DNA from: Solibacillus sp040273735
Lineage (GTDB): Bacteria > Bacillota > Bacilli > Bacillales_A > Planococcaceae
Assembly: GCF_040273735.1 (NCBI RefSeq)
Contig: NZ_JBELZM010000002.1
Span: 354,833-418,832 of the forward strand
DNA: 64,000 nucleotides
Direction of reading: 5' to 3'
Positions 17,719-26,425 of the stretch are shown in pieces. Under the pieces are notes generated by a model. It did no database searches, was not told the DNA's origin, and saw only the letters and a list, made by a program, of their open reading frames with translations. The first letter of the stretch is position 1. Each line of letters begins with the position of its first letter. Made by a program: the position numbers and the translations under genes.

Positions 17719-18105
17719 TTAATCCACCGCTCTAGAAAGATTGAATGCTGTTTGCTGTTTTTTCGGTTCCTTTTCATACGGATGTTTGTGCTCGGCAAAC
17801 AGGAAGATTGCCCCAAGTTCTATGCCATGCCCATAATGGGCGGTTTCTTCAGGAGTTAAGTGCAAAATTCGTAAACTCATTTCATACACATTTTTCCGTG
17901 TGACAAAGCTGATAAGCTGGTCGAGCCAGTTGCCGGCATGATGGACTTGAATGTCGGTGTACATTTTCAGTGATTGTAAAGGGTAGATATCTTTTGGAAA
18001 CACATGGATTTCATGCTCGGAAAAACCGTGCCCTCTAATAATGTTCAGCTTTGTCATAGCTTCCTCAACACTGTACACTAAAGCGATTTCACGTCGATAC
18101 TCCAT
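17719..18105 (-). CDS. General stress protein 17M-like (YflT domain)
   Basis: A soluble protein of 128 residues starting MEYRREIALVYSVEEAM, with the alpha/beta repeat of the YflT/general stress 17M family (VEEAMTKLNIIRGHGFSEHE). The basic tail looks disordered. In Bacillus, YflT is SigB-controlled. No clear SigB promoter is visible here. The ribosome site AGAGGTGATC is well placed. The molecular function is unknown. Confidence 0.65.
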   Translation of the reverse strand: MEYRREIALVYSVEEAMTKLNIIRGHGFSEHEIHVFPKDIYPLQSLKMYTDIQVHHAGNWLDQLISFVTRKNVYEMSLRILHLTPEETAHYGHGIELGAIFLFAEHKHPYEKEPKKQQTAFNLSRAVD

Positions 18106-18252
18106 ATGATCACCTCTTTTTTATTGTAATGGAATTTTTATTGAGATGGTAGTGAATGTAAGCGATCATACATCAATACAATTTTAAAATGCAGAAAATT
18201 CGAAACTTATACAGTGCTTAATACGTAGAAGATGAAAAGGGAGGTTTTACTT

Positions 18253-18945
18253 TTGGGGAACTATTCCATTCGCGATTTTGTCAACAAGACGCAGCAAGAC
18301 CAGAATGAAAATGATTATTTTGAATTGGAAACCGATCGTGTACTCGAAGTGAATCTGAACGGGGAAGTATGGTCAAAAATGGGCGCGATGATCGCCTATG
18401 TCGGTTCGATCAAATTTGAGCGTGAGCGCATGCTGGAGCATGGCGTGTCGAAAATGTTTAAGAAAGCATTGACTGGCGAAGGTACGCAATTGATGAAGGC
18501 GAAAGGGAAAGGCCGGCTATATTTAGCAGATCAAGGAAAGAAAATCACAATTTTTGATTTGCAGAACGAAAGCCTGTGCGTGAACGGCAATGACCTGCTT
18601 GCATTTGAGCCATCGATCAATTGGGATATTCGACTTATGCGAAAAATGGCCGGTATGATGGCAGGTGGCTTATTCAATGTTATGCTGGACGGCAAAGGAA
18701 AAGTGGCGATTACAACCCATTTTGAGCCATTAACATTAATCGTTAAGTCGGGTGAAACAGTGTATACTGACCCTAATGCAACAGTCGCGTGGTCAGGTAA
18801 TTTGAAGCCGGAGTTTGTAACGGATATTACGTTCAGAACACTCATTGGACGCGGCAGCAATGAATCTATTCAAATGGCCTTTTCCGGTGATGGGTTTGTC
18901 ATCATTCAGCCATTTGAAGAAGTGTATTTATCGTCTGAATCATAA
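18253..18945 (+). CDS. AIM24 family protein
   Basis: A 230-residue AIM24/DUF124 beta-helix protein with GSIKFERERM, a LYLADQGKKI strand and a closing AFSGDGFVIIQPFE. Mitochondrial AIM24 affects membrane organisation. The bacterial role is unknown. A TTG start is chosen because AAAAGGGAGG ends eight bases before it. An in-frame ATG seven codons upstream would swallow that ribosome site. It is followed after about 30 bases by an AAA ATPase gene. Confidence 0.75.
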   Translation: MGNYSIRDFVNKTQQDQNENDYFELETDRVLEVNLNGEVWSKMGAMIAYVGSIKFERERMLEHGVSKMFKKALTGEGTQLMKAKGKGRLYLADQGKKITIFDLQNESLCVNGNDLLAFEPSINWDIRLMRKMAGMMAGGLFNVMLDGKGKVAITTHFEPLTLIVKSGETVYTDPNATVAWSGNLKPEFVTDITFRTLIGRGSNESIQMAFSGDGFVIIQPFEEVYLSSES

Positions 18946-18975
18946 GGGCTGCGTTATAAAGTAAGGAGAATACAG

Positions 18976-19719
18976 ATGTTTTTAAAATCAGTCAAACTTA
19001 AGAAAGAACAAATAACGGATTATAGCAGATACCCCTTTTCGATTCCTTTTATTCGCCATATGGATGAATTGGATGTGGATGCGCGGGTCACGTTTTTCGT
19101 CGGAGAAAACGGTGCGGGTAAATCAACATTACTCGAAGCCATTGCAGATCAGATCGGCTTCAATCCGGCAGGTGGCAGCACACAAAACTATAAAGCATAT
19201 GAAGTGGATCAATCCGAATCCGCGCTTGGCGATTATGTGAAACTCTCCTGGTGGCCAAAAGTAACAAACGGTTTTTTTCTGCGCGCTGAGACATTTTATC
19301 AGTTTGCGTCGCATTTGGATGAAATCGATCAGAACGGATACAAAGCATATGGCGGGAAATCGCTGCACCATCAATCACACGGTGAATCTTTTTTCTCGCT
19401 GTTCCAGCACCGATTCACAGGGCAGGCAATCTATTTACTGGATGAGCCGGAATCCGCATTATCTCCCACTAGACAGCTGGCATTTTTAACATTGATGAAT
19501 GATTTAGTAAAACAGGGTAATGTCCAATTTATTATCGCAACACATTCGCCAATTTTACTTGGATTCCCGGATGCGGTCATTTATCAATTTGATGAGCATG
19601 GCATCGAGCAGGTGAAGTATGAAGAAACCGAGCATTATCAGATAACCTCATATTTTTTGCAGCACCGTGAAAAAATGCTGCAGGAGCTGTTTGAAGATGA
19701 TGAGGAAGAACTATATTAG
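18976..19719 (+). CDS. AAA/ABC-type ATPase (SMC-like single domain)
   Basis: A 247-residue P-loop ATPase with Walker A GENGAGKST at 43-51, Walker B LLDEPESALSP with Asp156/Glu157, and an ATHSPILLGFP switch. This is the OLD/RecF-like ATPase group used in nucleases and retron or defence effectors. No nuclease domain is fused. It sits between an AIM24 gene and a disrupted coiled-coil gene. The role is unknown. GTAAGGAGAA precedes the ATG. Confidence 0.75.
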   Translation: MFLKSVKLKKEQITDYSRYPFSIPFIRHMDELDVDARVTFFVGENGAGKSTLLEAIADQIGFNPAGGSTQNYKAYEVDQSESALGDYVKLSWWPKVTNGFFLRAETFYQFASHLDEIDQNGYKAYGGKSLHHQSHGESFFSLFQHRFTGQAIYLLDEPESALSPTRQLAFLTLMNDLVKQGNVQFIIATHSPILLGFPDAVIYQFDEHGIEQVKYEETEHYQITSYFLQHREKMLQELFEDDEEELY

Positions 19720-19772
19720 CAATCGTTTGCGGATGAAGGTAGCTACAATGTATTTATAAAGGAGTATAGAAT

Positions 19773-20048
19773 ATGGGATGGCAGCAATTGCAACAGCAAT
19801 CAGAACAGTATCACATTCAACTTTATGTTTACGATTACTTTTTCGATAATATCTTTACCGATTGATCGGTTCATTCCAAAATTACAACTGCGATCGATCA
19901 ACTATTGCGTGTGCAGGATGATGTAGCGAATACACTTCGCGATTTGAAGCAAAAATTGAGCATCACAATCGAAAAAGAACAGGCGCTGCAAGAAGAAAAA
20001 CAAAGCATTTTAAATGCCGATGATCAATCGTTGTTTTTTCAAAAATAG
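19773..20048 (+). pseudogene. Small coiled-coil protein gene interrupted by an in-frame TGA
   Basis: A good ribosome site (AAAGGAG) and ATG open a frame, MGWQQLQQQSEQYHIQ..., that meets TGA at 19863 after 30 codons. It then stays open for 60 more codons to TAG. The second part is heptad-rich (QDDVANTLRDLKQKLS...). The context D-stop-S would be repaired by TGG (Trp). It is either a nonsense mutation, a sequence error or a read-through site. The family is not recognised. Confidence 0.6.
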
Positions 20049-20095
20049 AGGCGTACAATAAAGCGTAAACTAGTTATTTAAAGGAGTTTTCGAAC

Positions 20096-21205
20096 ATGAA
20101 CCGAGTAGTAGAAGAGTTTCTGGAATTAGTGCAAATTGATTCTGAAACAAAACATGAAGAAGTTATCGCACCAATTTTAGTTAAAAAATTAGAAGAAATG
20201 GGTTTTAATGTTTTTCAGGATGATGCGCATACACGCAATGGTCATGGCGCAGGCAATATTATCGCAACATTAAAAGGAGATGAGTCAATCGAGCCGATTT
20301 ATTTTACAGTACATATGGATACAGTCGTGCCAGGTAAAGGCATTAAACCGGAAATTCGTGAGGACGGCTATATTTATTCTGACGGCACAACGATTCTTGG
20401 TGCGGATGATAAAGCAGGTATCGCAGCATTATTCGAAATGGCACGTCGTTTAAAAGAAAAAGACAGCGCTCACGGTACAATCCAGTTCATCATTACAGCA
20501 GGTGAAGAAAGCGGATTAGTCGGTGCTAAGGAACTTGATCCTTCAAAAATTATCGCCAAATACGGTTTTGCAGTTGATAGTGACGGCAAAGTAGGCGGCA
20601 TTGTAGTTGCAGCACCATTCCAGGCAAAAGTATTTACGAAAATCATCGGTAAAACAGCACATGCAGGCGTTGCACCTGAAAAGGGTATTTCCGCAATAAC
20701 TGTTGCAGCAAAAGCTGTTGCCCAAATGAAGTTAGGTCGTCTAGATGAAGAAACAACAGCTAATATCGGGCGTTTTGAAGGCGGTCAAGCAACAAATATC
20801 GTATGTGATGAAGTGTCAATTCTTGCGGAAGCCCGTTCGATTGATGAAACAAAACTGAATGCCCAAACTGCCCATATGAAAGAAACATTTGAACGTGTTG
20901 CACAAGAAATGGGTGCGCGTGCTGAAGTTGAAGTGAAGTTAATGTACCCAGGTTTCCGCGCAACAGAAGAAGATCAAGTTGTGAAAGTTGCTAAAGCAGC
21001 GGTTGAAGCAATCGGTCGTACACCACAGCTCGGTATTTCAGGCGGTGGTAGTGATGCAAACGTTATCGCTGGGTTCGGTATTCCTACTGTAAACTTATCG
21101 GTCGGCTATGAGGAAATTCATACGACAAACGAAAGAATGCCGGTGGAAGAACTGGAAAAACTGGCTGATTTATTGGAAGAAATCGTTGTTCAAACAACGA
21201 AATAA
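20096..21205 (+). CDS. M20 family tripeptidase-like metallopeptidase (PepT/YqjE-like)
   Basis: A di-zinc aminopeptidase-type hydrolase of 369 residues. Zinc ligands are His73 and Asp75 in TVHMDTVVPG, the bridging GADDKAG at about 103-108, catalytic Glu137-Glu138 in AGEESG, and an Asp in VDSDGKVGG. The dimerisation domain (about 180-290) and the final ISGGGSDANV follow. It is cytosolic. In Bacillus yqjE also follows the mce/carboxylase genes, so the call agrees with synteny. Confidence 0.85.
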   Translation: MNRVVEEFLELVQIDSETKHEEVIAPILVKKLEEMGFNVFQDDAHTRNGHGAGNIIATLKGDESIEPIYFTVHMDTVVPGKGIKPEIREDGYIYSDGTTILGADDKAGIAALFEMARRLKEKDSAHGTIQFIITAGEESGLVGAKELDPSKIIAKYGFAVDSDGKVGGIVVAAPFQAKVFTKIIGKTAHAGVAPEKGISAITVAAKAVAQMKLGRLDEETTANIGRFEGGQATNIVCDEVSILAEARSIDETKLNAQTAHMKETFERVAQEMGARAEVEVKLMYPGFRATEEDQVVKVAKAAVEAIGRTPQLGISGGGSDANVIAGFGIPTVNLSVGYEEIHTTNERMPVEELEKLADLLEEIVVQTTK

Positions 21206-21216
21206 GAGGTATCAAT

Positions 21217-21699
21217 ATGAGCATTGAAAAAGCAGTCGTATTTTTATGCGGTACAGAACAATATGCTGTGCCGGTTGAGCAGGTTGTTTCGATTGAAAAG
21301 CTGGAGCGTGTAACTCCGATTCCTCATTTACCGGACTACTTGCTAGGCTTTACGCGAATTCGAGGGGAACTTACACCAATAATCGATTTTCAGACCATTT
21401 TATACAATCGCCCGACAAATACACAAACGGCGAAAATCATTGTATTGAAGACAGAGTTGATTAATTACGGATTGGTCGTTGCCGATGCGAAAGAAATTAT
21501 CGACTTTGAAGAAGGCGTATTAAAGCAGATGGGGCTTGTCAATTATGAAAAGACGAAATATTTTACAGCGGTTGCCAATTTGGAAGACCGCATGATTTCT
21601 TGTATTGACCCAAATATTCTCGTTCATTCGTTGGATGGCATCCGTGAAATTATCGAATATTTACATGAAATGAATCAGCAGGAAAATCAGACAAACTAA
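21217..21699 (+). CDS. CheW-like chemotaxis coupling protein
   Basis: A 160-residue CheW domain: VFLCGTEQYAVPVEQV at the start and LLGFTRIRGELTPIIDF in the middle, the classic CheW signature. CheW bridges receptors and CheA at the membrane. It lies outside a chemotaxis operon, 11 bases after a peptidase gene, so it may be an accessory coupling protein. AAGAGGTATC precedes the ATG. Confidence 0.8.
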   Translation: MSIEKAVVFLCGTEQYAVPVEQVVSIEKLERVTPIPHLPDYLLGFTRIRGELTPIIDFQTILYNRPTNTQTAKIIVLKTELINYGLVVADAKEIIDFEEGVLKQMGLVNYEKTKYFTAVANLEDRMISCIDPNILVHSLDGIREIIEYLHEMNQQENQTN

Positions 21700-21741
21700 A
21701 AAAAGGAGCTTATCATCTGAACGTGATAGGCTCCATTTTTT
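21698..21741. terminator. Bidirectional terminator
   Basis: GGAGCTTATCA pairs with TGATAGGCTCC (one G-T) around an eight-base loop, with an A run before and a T run after. It serves the cheW-like gene and the converging dedA gene. Confidence 0.85.
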
Positions 21742-22394
21742 CAATCGGCAGTAACCGCTTTCTTTTTTTTGAATTGTTTAACATACGCATAACCTGTGAA
21801 GCTAAATACGAAGATGGAAATAATCGTGAGTGTCAGGACGAGATTTTCTTCAACCCATGGAATATTTCCGAGTAAAAAGCCACCGCCCAGCCAAACAACT
21901 GTCCAAAGTACGGCCCCTATGAAGTTGTAGCGTAAAAAAGTCCCATACGAAAAGCCGGAATATCCGCATATAAACGGTGTCATTGTCCGCATCAACGGTA
22001 CAAACCGTGAAAACGTAATGGCAATCCGGTCATAGTTTTCCAGGAATTTCAGTGCTTTATCATTAGTTTCCTCTGATAAAAAACGCATGAACAGATTACG
22101 CTTCGGCGGAATTTTCCGTATTGATTTTCCGATAAGATAGTTGCTGCTATCGGCAAGCGTTGTTGCAACGATGAAAATAATCAGCAATGTCAGAAAATCG
22201 AGCTTATCAATCGCTGCAAGTGTACCGCTTGTGAAAACCGTACTATCCCCGGGTAAAAATGTTAAAATTACAAATGCAGTTTTCGTGAAAACAACCGCAA
22301 ACAACAGAATATAAATATAAAGTCCGAGCTCTTTTATGTAATAAAATATGACTTGGTCGATTTCCCGTAAAAATTGAATAATATCAAGTAGCAT
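21741..22394 (-). CDS. DedA family membrane protein
   Basis: A 217-residue integral membrane protein of the DedA/VTT group, likely involved in lipid (undecaprenyl-phosphate or phosphatidylethanolamine) translocation. FLPGDSTVFTSGTLAA and the conserved FSRFVPLMRTMTPFICG re-entrant motif are present, then a C-terminal helix and basic tail. The start with ATAGGAGAAC upstream is preferred to one 12 codons earlier. Confidence 0.88.
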   Translation of the reverse strand: MLLDIIQFLREIDQVIFYYIKELGLYIYILLFAVVFTKTAFVILTFLPGDSTVFTSGTLAAIDKLDFLTLLIIFIVATTLADSSNYLIGKSIRKIPPKRNLFMRFLSEETNDKALKFLENYDRIAITFSRFVPLMRTMTPFICGYSGFSYGTFLRYNFIGAVLWTVVWLGGGFLLGNIPWVEENLVLTLTIISIFVFSFTGYAYVKQFKKKKAVTAD

Positions 22395-22499
22395 AAGTAG
22401 TTCTCCTATCAAGAGGATGATTAAATTCAAGTATAGCGGATATTGGCAAATTATTGTTATAAAAAGTGCTAAGTAAAAAAACTAAAAGAGGTGATCGAA

Positions 22500-23000
22500 A
22501 TGAGCTTGACGAAACGCCCTAAAATGGAGATTCCAAAAACGGAATCCGAATGGCTGATGGATATTATCGGCTATATAGTACTAGCGTTTATGGTTATTGT
22601 ACTATTCATGAACTGGCGTGAACTGCCAAATGAAGTTCCTGTCCACTTTGACGGCAGCGGCAATGTCGACCGCTGGGGCTCTAAATGGGAACTGTTAATA
22701 TTACCGGGCATCGGGATTGCCATGCATTTCTTTTTAAAGATTTTTGAAAAATTCCCTGAAACGCACAACTATCCGGCACGAATCAATGAATCAAATGCCG
22801 AGGTATTTTACCGAAATAGTTGCCAAACATTAAATTATATGCGTAACATCTTAAATATATTATTCGCCTACATCGTGTACCGCACCATTGCGATTGCTTT
22901 AGAAGAAGCAACAACGATCGGGTGGCCGTTTTTCATCATATTGGCAGCGCTGTTTGCTGTGCTGATTTGGAAGATGGTTAGGATTTTTAGGATTAAGTAA
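22500..23000 (+). CDS. DUF1648 domain membrane protein
   Basis: A 166-residue protein with four predicted helices. After the first helix it carries the DUF1648 signature LPNEVPVHFDGSGNVDRWGSK. Related proteins include YdeL/SdpI-type immunity or signalling membrane proteins. The role here is unknown. An AAAAGAGGTGAT ribosome site supports the ATG over an overlapping GTG. Confidence 0.75.
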   Translation: MSLTKRPKMEIPKTESEWLMDIIGYIVLAFMVIVLFMNWRELPNEVPVHFDGSGNVDRWGSKWELLILPGIGIAMHFFLKIFEKFPETHNYPARINESNAEVFYRNSCQTLNYMRNILNILFAYIVYRTIAIALEEATTIGWPFFIILAALFAVLIWKMVRIFRIK

Positions 23001-23251
23001 AGTAGAAAGTTTCGAGGGGAATGTGGAACGCGGCGGAGGAAAATTAGAAGATTTCGGGGCAAAAATGGACACTCTTATCGAAAAGTAGAATCTTTTACGA
23101 AGAAAGTAGAACCTTCATTTAAAAAGGAAGATTCCTCATCAAAGTTCCAAAGTATCTCATTAAGCAGATGCTTTTTTCAATTAAAAACTTTTAAATTAAA
23201 TTACATATTTATATTTCTAGTTCGTCTATATAAGTAAGAGAGGTGATGGAC
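23001..23251. other. Intergenic stretch, no gene seen
   Basis: AT-rich DNA between a DUF1648 gene and a sigma-factor remnant. It has short loose repeats of AAAGTAGAA but no open frame with a ribosome site and no terminator-like hairpin. Confidence 0.5.
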
Positions 23252-23392
23252 ATGGATTTTGATGAGCTGTATGAGCAGGAGTTCCGCAAGACTTATCAGT
23301 ACATACGCTACATGGTATCTAACTCACAAGTCGCCGAAGATTTAACACAGGATACGTTTGTGCGAATTTATACAACGGACTTGACATGTTGA
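23252..23392 (+). pseudogene. ECF sigma factor remnant (N-terminal 46 codons)
   Basis: AGAGGTGATGGAC and ATG begin a frame whose product, MDFDELYEQEFRKTYQ..., contains region 2.2 AEDLTQDTFVRIY of ECF sigma factors and then stops. Regions 2.4 and 4 are missing. Just after, another frame reads YNGLDMLKVERYKF and a hydrophobic tail, like the C-terminus of a membrane protein. A deletion probably joined the start of the sigma gene to the end of a downstream gene, perhaps its anti-sigma factor. Confidence 0.6.
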
Positions 23393-23594
23393 AAGTGGAA
23401 AGGTACAAATTCTTATTTATTGTCCTGTTATTTCTTATTTGGATTATCATGGCGTAATATTAAAAATGAAATTGTATGGTCCTTTATGTAGAAGCGGCCA
23501 TGTTTTTTCATCTTAGATTATAAAAGGAATTTATTTGAAACTTTTTGTCGGAAAATTCGTATAAATTAAGAAGCGAAAAGAAGGAGGCATTTGA

Positions 23595-24494
23595 ATGAAG
23601 AAACATTTTAAAGAACAGTTCGGTCGGTATTTTTTAGACGGTGAATTTGATGAGATTTACGGAAAAACAGCAAAGTCGTTTCAGAACCTTGTATCGTTTG
23701 AACAATTTCGTGAGCTTTCTTTAGACTATAATTCAGATGTGGGCAGTTATACATGTATCATGTCCAATACTTTTCAAGGGCTCGATCGGCATATTTGGGT
23801 CGATGATACGTATTCCAAAGCAGTTGTCGTCGCGTTCGACGGGCAGGACATTATTCAGGCAATCTATTTAAAACCGTTCGAAACTTATCCGAACAGTGAT
23901 AAAATATGGACAAAAAATACATACAGCATGCCGATTAATGACGAATGGTATGTTTTTTGGGGCGGAACAAACGAATTTATTAACTATCACTATCCGTATG
24001 AACAGCAGCGTTATGCTTACGATTTAGTCAAAATGGTCAATAACGAAACATATAAAAACTCGAACCGGCAAAATGAAAATTACTTTGCGTTTGGAGCTGA
24101 AGTCGTAGCACCGGCTGATGGCGTGGTGGTCGAAGTGCTTGATGGAATTGATGACAATATTCCGGGCGAGATGGATGAGAAAAATTTAGCAGGAAACTAT
24201 TGCATCATTGAACATGAACACAATGAATACAGTATGATTGCCCATTTCATGAAGGATTCGATTTGTGTGAAAACAGGGGATAAAGTGAAGGCAGGTCAAC
24301 TGCTCGGCCTATGCGGGAATTCGGGTAATTCTTCGGAAGCACATATCCATTTTCAAGTAATGGATCATCGGGATTTCCTAGAAGCAAAATCACTGCGTGT
24401 TAAGTTTCATCATGGTGAAGAACCAATTCAGGGTGATTTTGTAAAGCACAGCCCGGCAAACAAGCCAGAGTCCGATACGTATAATAAAATTTAA
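23595..24494 (+). CDS. M23 family peptidase-like protein
   Basis: 299 residues with an N-terminal DUF3887-like region (about 1-100) and a C-terminal LytM/M23 domain (about 165-270). Zinc-site motifs are RYAYDLV (Asp, with Tyr in place of the usual His), MIAHFM and HIHFQ. No signal peptide or membrane segment is visible, so it would act inside the cell or be a non-classical or inactive peptidase. AAGGAGGCAT precedes the ATG. A hairpin terminator follows. Confidence 0.75.
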   Translation: MKKHFKEQFGRYFLDGEFDEIYGKTAKSFQNLVSFEQFRELSLDYNSDVGSYTCIMSNTFQGLDRHIWVDDTYSKAVVVAFDGQDIIQAIYLKPFETYPNSDKIWTKNTYSMPINDEWYVFWGGTNEFINYHYPYEQQRYAYDLVKMVNNETYKNSNRQNENYFAFGAEVVAPADGVVVEVLDGIDDNIPGEMDEKNLAGNYCIIEHEHNEYSMIAHFMKDSICVKTGDKVKAGQLLGLCGNSGNSSEAHIHFQVMDHRDFLEAKSLRVKFHHGEEPIQGDFVKHSPANKPESDTYNKI

Positions 24495-24514
24495 AACACT
24501 GTTTCCGGCTGGAG

Positions 24515-24556
24515 AACTGCTGTTATTAATTCCCCGAATATTAGGCAGTTTTTTTG
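24515..24556 (+). terminator. Terminator after the M23 gene
   Basis: AACTGC pairs with GCAGTT around an AT-rich inner loop that can fold further. The right arm runs straight into seven T residues. Confidence 0.65.
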
Positions 24557-24590
24557 TAAAAGTGAACCTAGAAATGAGAGGCGTTATGAA

Positions 24591-24839
24591 ATGGTACGAA
24601 GAAGAGGAATATATGAAGTGAACGTCATTGGCAAGCCGCTTGTTTGTTTATTTTGCCAAGATACGAAATTCAGGCACCGTGAAGTATATGTAAAACTGAC
24701 GAATCATGAACCAGGTGTGCAGAAAAAGAAATTAACGCTGCAATCTTTTTCCTGTATTACATGTGCGCAGGAAATGAAATTTGAAGAACAAAAAAGTAAT
24801 GGGCTTAGTTCGATTGAATACGTACAGGTAGGTGAGTAA
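24591..24839 (+). CDS. Zinc-ribbon protein, first of a pair
   Basis: An 82-residue protein with two CxxC knuckles (CLFC about 21 residues in, CITC about 56), typical of a four-Cys zinc ribbon. Function is unknown. The start is uncertain: ATG as given with GAGAGGCG, or GTG at 24618 preceded by AAGAAGAGG. The stop is immediately followed by the start of a second zinc-ribbon gene, so they form an operon. Confidence 0.6.
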   Translation: MVRRRGIYEVNVIGKPLVCLFCQDTKFRHREVYVKLTNHEPGVQKKKLTLQSFSCITCAQEMKFEEQKSNGLSSIEYVQVGE

Positions 24840-25442
24840 ATGGTAGATTATCTTACAGCAGAAAAGAGCCGTATATATATATTTAAAAAGCCAATCTGTT
24901 GTCATATATGCGCCCATGATACTTTTATCCCACACGAAACGTATACAGATGTTGAAAAACCCGGCATTAAAGTGCTTTTTGTTCATAACACAGCAATTTG
25001 CCAGCAATGCGGGTTTGTCATTCAATTTGGCGATCCAAGTTATTATGATGGAGAGAAGGATATGTACCGATGGGCATTTGATCAGGAGCTGATTGAAGAA
25101 CAACCGCTTTTAGAACCCCACGTCCCCTATATAGATAAGAAAACAATGGATAGGTATAAAAGATGCATTCCTTTAGCACTTCAACTTCTAATACGTCGAA
25201 ACGAGGCACCTGGGAAACTGCTCAATTTATGTGGCAATGACGAATATATAGCAATTGCTCAATATTTTAATGCAAATTATGAAGAAACATACAGTCAGCT
25301 TGTTGCGCGAGATTGTTTAGTTCTATTATTAAATAGGCTAATGGAAAAAAGATTAGTTAACCCGGATGAGTTAGTAAAGGTACTGCAGTCTGAAGAAGAC
25401 TTATCTCTTGAAGCGTTTTTAAAAGCATCGATCGAGAAGTGA
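24840..25442 (+). CDS. Zinc-ribbon protein with C-terminal helical domain
   Basis: 200 residues. The N-terminal ribbon has CHIC and CQQC knuckles with FGDPSYYD after them and resembles the neighbouring 82-residue protein. The C-terminal half (about 95-200) is helical and charged. No enzyme motif is seen. It directly abuts its paralogue (TAA then ATG), suggesting duplication and joint function. The family is not recognised. Confidence 0.6.
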   Translation: MVDYLTAEKSRIYIFKKPICCHICAHDTFIPHETYTDVEKPGIKVLFVHNTAICQQCGFVIQFGDPSYYDGEKDMYRWAFDQELIEEQPLLEPHVPYIDKKTMDRYKRCIPLALQLLIRRNEAPGKLLNLCGNDEYIAIAQYFNANYEETYSQLVARDCLVLLLNRLMEKRLVNPDELVKVLQSEEDLSLEAFLKASIEK

Positions 25443-25484
25443 AATATATTTCCCCAGAATAATTGGTGTGAAAGGATAGACTAA

Positions 25485-26015
25485 ATGAATCTCGGATTAA
25501 AAAAGAATGAAGTTATTCTAGTTCCGCATGATGCAGGTTGGAAGAGAGAATTTGCTGGGACTAAAGAAGAAATAATAAAGCATACAAGTATACAGCCTCA
25601 TCAAATAGAACATATCGGCAGTACATCTATTGAAGGGATTCAAGCTAAGCCGGTCATTGATATTGTAATCGGTGTTGAAAATTTTAACTCGCTCGATGAA
25701 GACTTTTTCACTGGACTCAAGGAAGCCGGTTTTTATCGCTTGCAAGTCGAAAGACCCGATGAAATTGTTTGCGCAAAATTTACTGATACTACATTTGAAA
25801 CGAAAACACATTTCATTCATCTTGTAGAATTTAATGGAGAAAAATGGCGGCAGATGCGTTTTTTCCGAGATTATTTGAATGCAAATGTGGCAGTAAAAAA
25901 AGAATATGAGATGTTGAAAGATGCATTCTTGAAGACAGGTATGGAAGGGATTACAGAGTATACAAAATATAAAGAGCAATTTGTTCAGTCGATTTTTATG
26001 AAAATGGATGAATGA
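25485..26015 (+). CDS. GrpB family nucleotidyltransferase-fold protein
   Basis: A 176-residue UPF0157/GrpB protein. The signature EHIGSTSIEGIQAKPVIDI is the minimal nucleotidyltransferase G-S-T-S...D pattern, and FRDYLNANVAVKKEYE follows. GrpB-like proteins are often N- or C-terminal companions of dephospho-CoA kinase. The substrate is unknown. GAAAGGATAG precedes the ATG. Confidence 0.85.
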   Translation: MNLGLKKNEVILVPHDAGWKREFAGTKEEIIKHTSIQPHQIEHIGSTSIEGIQAKPVIDIVIGVENFNSLDEDFFTGLKEAGFYRLQVERPDEIVCAKFTDTTFETKTHFIHLVEFNGEKWRQMRFFRDYLNANVAVKKEYEMLKDAFLKTGMEGITEYTKYKEQFVQSIFMKMDE

Positions 26016-26024
26016 GGGATTGTT

Positions 26025-26420
26025 ATGGTCTGCATTTTTTGTGAAAGAATTGATGAGAGACAAATATTACTGCAAACAGAAAATTATAAAGTGGTTTTAG
26101 ATATAGATCCAATCCAGTCTGGTCACTTATTGATTATATCGAAAAAGCATTTTATGGATGTGCGTGAAATTGCTGATTCAGCATTAATGGAGCTAATTGA
26201 GCTGCAGAAAAGAATTATTAATGTATTTGATACGTGGTTTTCGGTAGACGGGTTAAGCATCATTCAAAATAACGGCACGATTATGGATGAGGGGACTCAT
26301 TTTCATATACATATAGTACCTCGATATAAAGGGGATGACTTTTGGGCACATCAGAAGGTCAACTGCCATCCTTTATTAATTCCAGAACTTGTGAAGCAGC
26401 TTCAAATTGAAAGGGAGTGA
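26025..26420 (+). CDS. HIT family hydrolase
   Basis: A 131-residue histidine-triad protein with the catalytic motif HFHIHIVPR. CIFC near the N-terminus probably binds zinc with a His in the fold. It hydrolyses nucleoside monophosphate linkages such as AMP-lysine or dinucleoside polyphosphates. It lies nine bases after the GrpB gene and is followed closely by a GNAT gene, so the three may be co-transcribed. Confidence 0.85.
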   Translation: MVCIFCERIDERQILLQTENYKVVLDIDPIQSGHLLIISKKHFMDVREIADSALMELIELQKRIINVFDTWFSVDGLSIIQNNGTIMDEGTHFHIHIVPRYKGDDFWAHQKVNCHPLLIPELVKQLQIERE

Positions 26421-26425
26421 CTGCC

